21,333 bases of DNA from Haplosporangium gracile. Its lineage: Eukaryota; Mortierellomycota; Mortierellomycetes; Mortierellales; Mortierellaceae. Location: assembly GCA_015499985.1 (NCBI GenBank), contig JAAAUF010000727.1:1-21333 (forward strand), read 5' to 3'. Within the stretch, counting starts at the first letter, position 1. The number at the start of each line of letters is the position of its first letter. Positions 13,682 through 21,333 of this stretch are shown here, piece after piece. The notes below the pieces were generated by a model. It searched no databases. It worked only from the letters and a program-made list of their open reading frames with translations, and was not told where the DNA came from. A program made the translations under genes and the position numbers.

Positions 13682-16600
13682 TTACATCAGCTCTTGACCA
13701 GAGTGCTGCCCAAAGGACTCATCATCACTATCATATCCCCGACTATACCCATCAAAGCTCTCAAGCTCATGGCCCTCATACTGCTCATAGACCACATATG
13801 TCTCCTCGCCCTCTCGATATCCCTCCCTTGAGATATTGCTCATACTGTACGGCGGCGGTATCGTTCTTCCTCCTCCTCCATTACCGCCATTGGAAGCTCG
13901 AATACGCTCCTCTTCCTCCATCTCAACACTGAGCTGGACACGCTCCTGGATATTCTCGATCACATCCCAACAAGCCCGCCACATGATCCTTAATATATCC
14001 TTCTCTTCCTCCTCGTCTTCCTCGTCCGCGTCTGCAGTTCCACCTCTCCTGCCTCCATTACTGCTGTCAAGGACATCAACATTCATCCCGCCATGGTCAT
14101 GAACATCCACCCTATAGTTATGAGCCGGCGGTGGGACAACACGAACAACAGTCGTTGAGAAATGAGCGAGCTCTTTGCCCAAATCAATCAGGTGCGGCAA
14201 CAGCGGCATATCATGGTTCCGATCCAACGTCGCCTGATCGATATGGCCCATCGGAAATTGGACCGAGTCCTTGCTGTTACTACTGGAGTTGTTAGAGGTG
14301 CGGATGATGGGTCGAGTCTGCGAACTGGGAGAAGGAAGCGGCGCCATGGAGTACTGTCCCAACAACAACCCATCCGAGCCTCCTGACAAACCGCCGCCGT
14401 TCTTGGCACGGAACATAGAGGAGTGGGTTGATTTTGGAGAGTGAGGTGGCTGCATGGGCAGTGAACGGACGGAATTTGAGCTCGATAAATGCCCTGACGA
14501 TGGATCCAACGCCTATCGAGTAGAAAATAAACCAATTAAAAAATATGTCAGATATTCGAGCTCCTTATTTTGGCACATGTGCTTTTTTGTAGCTTTGGAC
14601 AAGGCAGAGCTTGAAACTTACGCAGATCTGGTCAATAAAGTCCTTGAGGCTTTTTGTGTTTTCCTAAACAAACCCAAGTAAAAAAACAAGTGAGGTTGTC
14701 AACTTGAAGCCAGAAAGTTGCCAGCGATACGATTTAAACTTGCAAGAACGAGATAAGTAACTCACAGTGATGAACTCGTTCATAGGAACCATCCACGACT
14801 CTTTAGATCCAAAAGTGACAAGGTTCGCCAGTCCTTGGAGTGACTTGGCAATTAGTGTCAGCGTTCGATGAGCGCGTGCCTCAGGGTGTTCTACATTTAA
14901 AAATAGCCAGTTGTAATAGGAAAGCTGTTAGTCTCATCGCTCATAAAAAAAACGCCACCAAAAAAATTAAGCTTTACTCACCTCGGACGATGTAGAACAA
15001 TTTGGGACCCAGAATCGCAGGACAAATGAGTCGTAAAAATACAAACCCACTGACACCAGTGTACCGCGCCAAACCAGCCAGGTCAGGCTCTGGAGACCTG
15101 CTGCCCTTGGCGTTAACTTTGGTGGATGAGGACGGATCTGAAAACTTTTCTGTTAAACGCCTCTGCAAATGTGAAAACACCCTCAACAGCTCCCTACAAA
15201 TTCAAAAATATACGGAGATATGGGTACGTTGGATGTCAATGAATGCCCTCAAGATGCATCTCGGCCCGACTCTTACTGCAACAACAAATTACAAGAGCCA
15301 TTCAGGATACGTACTTTGGAAAGTGGTGAACGCTTTCAGTGACGGCTCGCCAACAGGTCCGGGTATGGAGCATCAGGATACGCCACTGCGTCTTCAGGTC
15401 GTCATTCTTCTCCAGTCGAGATGGATCCACCTCGCATGCGACCTTGTTCTTGCAAATACTCCGCAAGATATCTCCCAACGTGTCGTCCAGATACTCTGTT
15501 CCGACCAGTCTCATATATGCATCCAGTGCCTTTGTCAGCAGTGTGTTTCCACTAAAAGAGTTCATAAGATATTTTACGGTTAGCTCTTTTTGTTCCCCAG
15601 CGTACGCTTTTAAACTGAAGTTCAGTCTATCTCTCCTGAACTCACCGAAAGAGCGTGTTTATCCGTGCTATCGTAAAAACATGAATAATAAATGGATGTA
15701 TGGCGTTAGACAAAGTCCCCAAGGCGATAAAACAATGGTCCTCATAACCTCTGAAAACTCATAAGACATGAAGAATGTACTTGGACTGGCTTCTGCGATT
15801 TCCTCGTCGATCAACGTGTTGAGCCATGCGACAGCAAGACCCCTACCCTCCAGAATGCGAAGCACGTTCTTCGAGAAACTCTCCAGGTCCGTGACTAATC
15901 CTGCCAGCTTTGAAATGACATTGTTCTCCCGAAAGTTGACAATGATCTATTTTTTGTACAATAAAACAAAGGCGAGATACTTAGCTTACGAAGGCGCGAT
16001 TCATGGAAAACAGCAATATTGCCACAGTATCGTCAACATGAACTTACATCCATGATCTCCTCATAGTTGACCAAGGGCAAGACGATCTGCTCTTCGTACT
16101 TGAGCTTGAGCCTCAGATCGCCCAGATGCTCTGCAGAGCGGGTGCGATTGTTCATGTGCATGATGGGATACCAACCTTCGTCGCAGTCCTCGCTATTCCG
16201 CACAGGGATATCTGTCCTTCCAAATGGAATCAGTTTGCTCCCTTTTGCCTGGATAACATTAATCGTGATTCCCTTGGTAAACTCGGCCAAATCTCTAAAA
16301 TCAATACAATGAAAAAAGTTAGGTTGAATCCGCTGTATTTTCATTGTCAAATGTAACATTCACGCAGCAAAGAAGTACTTTAGAACGGGGACTTACGTGA
16401 ACTCGAAGCTATCGCGCCAGAAGGGAGAATCGACTTCTGCACCCTTGGGAGCCTTTGTCCGTGTACTGGTTCGGGCTCTCCGCTGGTCATCTAGCATGAT
16501 CTCGCAATAGGCTTCCAGATCCTTGGGCAGCCTCCGTCCATCGTTGACAATGATCCAAAACGTCCTGTAGAGCCGATACTCCAGCGCTTCGCTTGCTCCA

Positions 16601-19600
16601 AAAACCTCGGGTTTGGCATAGCACTTGAGCGCATAGAGCCAGGTGTTGAACGTTTCCTGGTCCGTGCTTGACCGTTTCAGCGAGACCGAGTAGTAGTTGA
16701 CGTCGTGTGGAGCCTTTATTGAGAAACAGTGCTTCTTGGAGAATAGGCTCCCATCCAGCGGCCAGATGTGCGTCCGAAGAGTTTCTGCTAATGGTATCGT
16801 TTCAAATGGCTTCTCCGTCTATAAAACGGATGAAGGAGTAAATAAAAAAGGACGTGTTATGAAAACACGGCAAATCCTTCAGAGTTTTTCTATATAATCG
16901 ATTTGTGAAAAGAATAGCTAGTTGTAATCGCAGTATTTACCTCTCCAACGTTGTATTGCGCAAAGTGTCCATTTGAGCGAATGCAACAATGTATCCGTTT
17001 CCACGTGCCGACTTTGTTCTGAGCGTTCATCGGTTTTGACCTTAAATCTATTGAACAAAAACAAGTGTTTGCAACATTAAGTACAAGGTTGTGAGGAAAT
17101 GCAAGCAGAGTGGGTTCCTTGTATGAGAGAGAGACGCGGCCGCATACCTAGCACGAACAACTCGCCCTTGATGACGACTGGAAACTCCACGGAAACGCGC
17201 GGTTTTGATGTGCTGATCCCTTGCTCTGATGTCCGACCTGTTATACTTGTATACCGAGGACGCGGCAGGATATTTTTCTATAAAAGCGCGTCAATGAGAG
17301 CAAAATGGAAAAGGTGTAAGACGCGCGTCTAGCCTTGTCTTTTTGGCTTTTCATGCATGTCAGAGTTGTGAGGTACGTTACTGGAGGAGGAGTGCTTATT
17401 TTGAGGGTGTCGATCCTGGGTATGTCGTCATCTGGAGGATGCCAGTAGAACAGAGCCGCTTTCCACTCCTCGAACTCAATCTTTGTAGACGCCTGCAATA
17501 TTGATTCCCTAGAAGGCGCAAGATTGATTTTAAACATGATCAGTTTGTTATATACCTTCGCCCTAGTGCCTTTGTTGCTTTTGCGTAAATAAAGTGATGT
17601 GAATGTCGTCGTGCATACATGAGATACACTTCGATCGAGCAGATTTCGAACACATAGTCTCTCGAGTCCACGTTGATTGTCCGTAAGAGTGTCTGGTTCA
17701 AATTGGCTACTTGTATGTCCTAAAAGAACAAGTACGCCAGAAAAAATAATGCATGCATAAATAAGTTGAGCTTAATATCTCCATGGCTGCCAGAAACACT
17801 GAAAAAAGGGGGCGAAAGAGTACGTACTTTTCCTTTGGCAAACTGCATGAGCATGCCCTTTGGAAGGATATAAAAGTACTGCCTGCTCCATTCGCCGTTC
17901 CTGTTCCTATGGAATAGATAGCCAGCCTTTTGGCCAGGAGTGGGTATAATTGGATCCAATGTCTCAAGATCGCGAAGAGATACGGGCAATCCGAGAGAGC
18001 GTGAAAACCGTGCAAAATAGGTCTATGTACATCAACGGAGAAATGATTGTTTAACTTGCATGCATTCATCTTTGTTGTTGACATTGAATTATCGATTCAT
18101 GCATGCGACCAAAACTCATGCTTTCATAGGAGCATGCCTTCTCGCATTATTGAGTTTGTATATGCAAACACATCCGTTCGCCATCCTTACTTTGAATTGG
18201 TCATGCGGAAATTGAACTGGCGGGAACATGAGTGCGCTGAATAACCGCGTCTAAATGTTTGGCACATGACGGATGAAAGTAGCGTTTTGGTGGTTAGCTC
18301 TCCCCTCTTTTGCCCTCAACAGTAAACAAAAGGCATATGTTCAGTATCCATGGTCCATGAGAATATAACAAACAAATACAGCCAATGTACCTGTGTTAAC
18401 AATCCAGCAAAGGTCGATTCGAGACTTGATATTTTGCCTGATGATAGCCAGCTGTTCAGCGCCCTCAAATAAATGTCTGTCTATGAAAACGCAGGGACAT
18501 GTTATGGATGTCTTGAGTGAATAACTGAATTCTTTTGGAAGGAGTGAATATGCGAGCCCCTCTTTCTCCTCGCAAACCCCATTTGTGTCTCTCGCTCCCC
18601 TCCTCCTCTTTACTCTCATCCCTTGTGTAGCGCGATAAGGCTGATATTACCTTTTCCAAAATAAACGACTCTTTAAATGCAATTGCATGGTTCAATGTCC
18701 CGCTGAGGGCGTATATTGCCTTGCACTTTTCCTTCTTGGTGTCGAATACAGAGTGTGCAACCTGGCTCTATTGAAAGCATATGAAGAAGAGTTCGATTGA
18801 ATATAGGGAGTTGCGTTAAGGGGGGAGGAGGAGCATTTGGTCTGTTGCATGTGGATGGGGTGGTGTGCGCAATCAAGGTCAATCATGCAAGATAGTAATC
18901 GCTCCCTGCAGACAACATAAAAAACAAAATAATAACAAAGGATATGGTGGGGTTTATACCTCTACTGGGCCCTCATGCCATTGCTTGCCTGGCGTTGAAT
19001 GGTACTTCGTGATGGCGTTCTCATAAAGTTTGATGGCCTGCCGGCAATACAGCTTGGCTGTCTACAACAAAATATTGGAGAAAAAAGGGAATATGAAAGC
19101 AAAGAAGGAAAAAATGATGAAAGTTAATGCCCGCTTTGAAGTATCTCCTGAAGTCGAACGACATGCTTTGAAATGGAGGCATGTCCTGTTGAATCCCTTT
19201 ATATTCTTTGTACCTTGACCGTATTTTCGATGGTAGCAATGCACTCTTCCACAGGACCTACGAGCAAAAACAAAAGGCGTGTTCGTTAAAAAAGCGAGAA
19301 TATTTTAGTCTGGGTCCTCAGTCCGATTCCTTTGAATCTGTTTGTGTAAGCGTTTGCTAGCAAATAACAACAACAATGATAATAACAAACCAAAAGAATA
19401 AGTTGTGGAGAACAGCGTCCTCCATTCATCTTTTGTTCCCCTTCCCCATGATCGACAACGCCCTTACCAAGGACCATGGAATGAAGATACTTGAGGAGTG
19501 TTGGAAGTGCTGCTGAGGGACACTTTTGGAGATCTGGGCCAATCGAGAAGAGCGCTTGCATGAGCCGTTGTTGGTGGGTCCAGTTATTGCCTCGGACCAC

Positions 19601-20977
19601 TGCATTCGATAGCAACGTACAGCGGAGAGAGCAACATTTTCCGGACAAGCGAGGAAGAGGAGGGCGATTGGGAGATACGCCCATGCAAGAAAGTGGACAA
19701 AGAGAGGAGCATGATGAGCATGTGGTGCGATACAGAGAGCAAGAGAAAAGGTGCGCGAGAATAAGAGTAGACAAGGGGAATTAAGAAAAGGCGAGAAGAG
19801 AGGAAATGGAGAGAGAGCAGTGTAGGCCCATGAGTATTGGCTCAGGGGTATGAGAATAGTGAGAAATGCTCCGTACCACCATGCCCATCCCTTCCGTTGT
19901 TCGAATCCAATCCGTTGATCACAAATAAACGACAAGTGTGCAAAGCAGACGAGAGAGAAAGGGAGAGAAATGAACCACGCCTCACCCCTTTGAATGCATT
20001 GCTCGCCTGCTCCCTGCATCCCAACATCCTCTCTCGCTTTTTATTCATACCGACTCGATATTACTTCCCTACCCTGCCGTCCCTCTCGCTCACCCCCTGA
20101 TTTTCTTTGTTGGATTCCATTTGTTTGCTTCTCTCTTCTTTTTTCTACCGTCTTATAGATAAACAAACAAAGCGGACATGGTACCATTGACAAACAAATG
20201 CAAAGCGAGTAGCGCAGGAAAGACGAGGAAAAACCACCCTTTCATTTAAGACAAAACAATAACAACGCTATTCAAATGGCCGTGCTATGGCCCTTGCCTG
20301 GCTTTTGCATTGCCTCCCTTTTTTTCTGCTCAGGATCGCCCGCAGACTCCCGCATCATGTTTGCCTGCATTCTCGGTCAAGGCGTGAGTGTTTTTCTCGC
20401 ATATTTTTTTCTTCTTTGCAATCACAATTTATCTCACGTCCTCCTTCTTCCCGTCCCATGGTAAACCCTTCACACCTTGAACTTGATTAGAACATCGGCC
20501 GACAAATGCGCACTCCGAGGAGCAGAGTATACAGCCCTCTTACACCTTCACTTGTCCCTTCCCCACTTGAAACTCTCCAATCGTTGGTCAGGATAGTCGT
20601 TGGGCGGTCCAGATTGCAAGACTGGTTCGCTAGCTCCTTTAAAAACCTGAAGAGCTTAATTGGTACGCGCGAGCATAACTCTGTATGATCCAGTATCCTT
20701 TTTTTGACCTCGGTCTTTTGCCAATGTAAAGTGAGTGAAAAATGATGAATATCGAAGGAATTGAGATGGAGGGGAGGAACTGAGAGTGTGAGGGAGTAGC
20801 TCGAGTGTAGGAAGAGAAAGTGAGAGAAACAAAAAGAGAGGGATGGGTGTTGACCGAGTCGGGTTGGAGGAACAGGTGTTTTTCAAGAGGACATACCTTC
20901 TAATATGCTCCCGTCCGCTCCTCTTGCAGCCCCTTGGGCCAATAATGAGATCTGCAGCTCGAGATCTTTAAGAGAAT
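13682..20977 (-). CDS. Ras GTPase-activating protein, BAR-like/PH/PH/C2/RasGAP (5' end not resolved)
   Basis: RasGAPs speed up GTP hydrolysis by Ras-type GTPases. Exons on the minus strand: 20977-20897, 19599-19468, 19257-19214, 19061-18960, 18767-18651, 18480-18391, 18022-17828, 17719-17628, 17508-17382, 17277-17148, 17047-16941, 16818-16397, 16294-16048, 15946-15781, 15667-15646, 15551-15315, 15193-14982, 14890-14766, 14663-14622, 14512-13682. All phases agree and give at least 1,173 aa. From the first visible residue: an all-helical BAR-like region (about 1-205), PH1 (about 219-305), PH2 (about 363-475), C2 (about 487-620), RasGAP (about 660-890) and a low-complexity acidic tail of 276 aa. 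The GAP core keeps NTLFRGNTLL with finger Arg692 and the FVFLRLICPAI motif. It is closest in style to SynGAP/RASAL and Bud2. No start codon fits upstream of 20977, so the first exon is missing or outside the window. Confidence 0.88.
15646..15667 (-). other. 22-nt microexon carrying the RasGAP arginine finger
   Basis: It is bounded by an acceptor TAG (15670-15668) and a donor GTGAGT (15645-15640). It enters in phase 1 and leaves in phase 2, joining the exon ending at 15781 to the one starting at 15551. It encodes part of Thr, then R-I-N-T-L-F and the first two bases of the finger Arg codon. Without it the flanking exons do not share a frame. Confidence 0.85.
17352..18889 (-). promoter_or_regulatory. 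Five TGCATG hexamers in RasGAP introns
   Basis: Minus-strand TGCATG (plus CATGCA) occurs at 17352-17357, 17752-17757, 18059-18064, 18098-18103 and 18884-18889, all inside introns of the RasGAP gene. The hexamer matches the binding element of RBFOX-type splicing factors of animals. A role in this fungus is inference only. Confidence 0.3.
19600..20896 (-). other. Long intron of the RasGAP gene (1,297 bp)
   Basis: The donor is GTATGT at 20896 and the acceptor is TGCAG ending at 19600. Joining 20897 to 19599 keeps the frame. It is several times longer than the other introns of this gene. No minus-strand exon is evident inside. Most open frames within are low in complexity; the plus strand is purine-rich at about 19680-19830. 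A possible spliced plus-strand reading frame lies at 20276-20688. Confidence 0.55.
20276..20688 (+). CDS. Possible nested two-exon ORF, unrecognised
   Basis: Exons 20276-20383 and 20491-20688 would join in phase 0 over a 108 bp intron with a GTGAGT donor and a GATTAG acceptor, giving 101 aa. The first about 25 residues are hydrophobic and could be a signal peptide; the second exon is basic and ends in a plain stop. No homologue or domain is recognised. It lies antisense inside the long RasGAP intron. There is no poly(A) hexamer soon after the stop. Chance is a serious alternative, and confidence rests only on the clean splice-site pair and the unusual intron length. Confidence 0.17.
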
Positions 20978-21333
20978 CTATTGTAAAGTAAAAAAACACA
21001 CATAGACACATAACATTAGCGAACATTGCGATCGATCATACAACGAAGGGAAAAAAGAAACGGATGCAACTGCAAACGGAGCGTTGTTGAGAATTTTCGC
21101 CCCGAGTAAGCAAGCCAGGCGAAAGGGAAGAAGAGTTGTCTGTATTGTTATCTACTTTTTGGTATCTTGTTATATTTTTCCCGCTCTTTTTTTCGCCTCC
21201 CTCACGCTCTCCCACCCCCTCCTCCTCCTCCTCCTCCTCCTCCTTCTCCCTTTGCCTCCTAACCCCCCTGTTAGAAAAAGAAAAGTCATAACGTCCCTTT
21301 CTTTTTTCTTTTTTTCTTTTTTTCTTTTCTTTT
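20978..21333. other. Upstream side of the RasGAP gene, first exon not found
   Basis: On the minus strand a short intron probably runs from a GTATGA donor near 21034 (or further upstream) to the TAG before 20977, with a CTAAT branch-like sequence near 21014. No ATG-initiated exon here leaves in the phase 1 needed by the 20977 exon. The right edge is a (CCT)9 repeat and T/C-rich simple sequence. Confidence 0.4.
21218..21244 (+). repeat. (CCT)9 trinucleotide repeat
   Basis: Nine exact CCT units (AGG on the minus strand) lie in what is probably non-coding DNA upstream of the RasGAP gene. Confidence 0.85.

Noticed and set aside
15763..15785. Apparent loss of the RasGAP arginine finger (Ile in its place)
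   Set aside because: It arises only if the weak ATGTCT site is used as a donor. The 22-nt microexon at 15646-15667 with better splice sites supplies the Arg and the conserved NTLF residues.
17783..17828. 29-nt putative intron (GTACGT to TTTCAG) in the PH1 region
   Set aside because: It is too short for a spliceosomal intron. Using the same donor with the acceptor before 17719 gives a 108 bp intron and a continuous PH domain.
19426..20019. 197-codon minus-strand frame overlapping the RasGAP exon at 19468-19599
   Set aside because: It is mostly intron read-through. Within the true exon it runs in a different frame from the one that joins both neighbouring exons.

Overview
The window looks like nuclear DNA of a filamentous, early-diverging fungus, most likely Mucoromycota or Mortierellomycotina. 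The genes are intron-dense with mostly 50-350 bp GT-AG introns, intergenic DNA carries long pyrimidine tracts and homopolymers, and the proteins are typically fungal. The lineage is my inference; no marker gene fixes it. All gene models below were built by hand from splice signals, reading-frame phase and recognised protein families.

Layout, left to right. Positions 1-1763 hold no recognisable gene and end in a pyrimidine-rich leader. 1764-5769 (+) is a nine-exon p21-activated kinase of the Cla4 type (PH, CRIB, kinase). 6055-6715 (-) is a single-domain rhodanese with a mitochondrial-type presequence. 6954-8143 (+) is a five-exon Hint/HNT1 HIT-family hydrolase. 8417-10094 (-) is a five-exon mitochondrial S-adenosylmethionine carrier (PET8 type). 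10941-13322 (+) is a six-exon cation-diffusion-facilitator protein with a very long histidine-rich arm and degenerate metal sites, like Zrg17. 13682-20977 (-) is a large RasGAP gene of at least 20 exons whose 5' end lies beyond, or is not resolved in, the window.

Neighbouring genes alternate: the PAK and rhodanese genes converge, rhodanese and HNT1 diverge from a 238 bp gap, HNT1 and the SAM carrier converge, the SAM carrier and the zinc-transporter homologue diverge from an 846 bp gap, and the latter converges on the RasGAP gene. This is ordinary fungal housekeeping and signalling gene order, not an operon or island. PAK and RasGAP both belong to small-GTPase signalling, but nothing links them beyond proximity.

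The most interesting signals are in gene structure. The catalytic arginine finger of the RasGAP is encoded by a 22-nt microexon, with the Arg codon split at its 3' junction. That protein appears to combine a BAR-like helical region, two PH domains, C2 and RasGAP. A 16-nt microexon sits in the HNT1 gene. The CDF protein has lost both HxxxD metal sites while carrying about 70 histidines in its N-terminal arm. I found no mobile element, CRISPR array, tRNA or rRNA.
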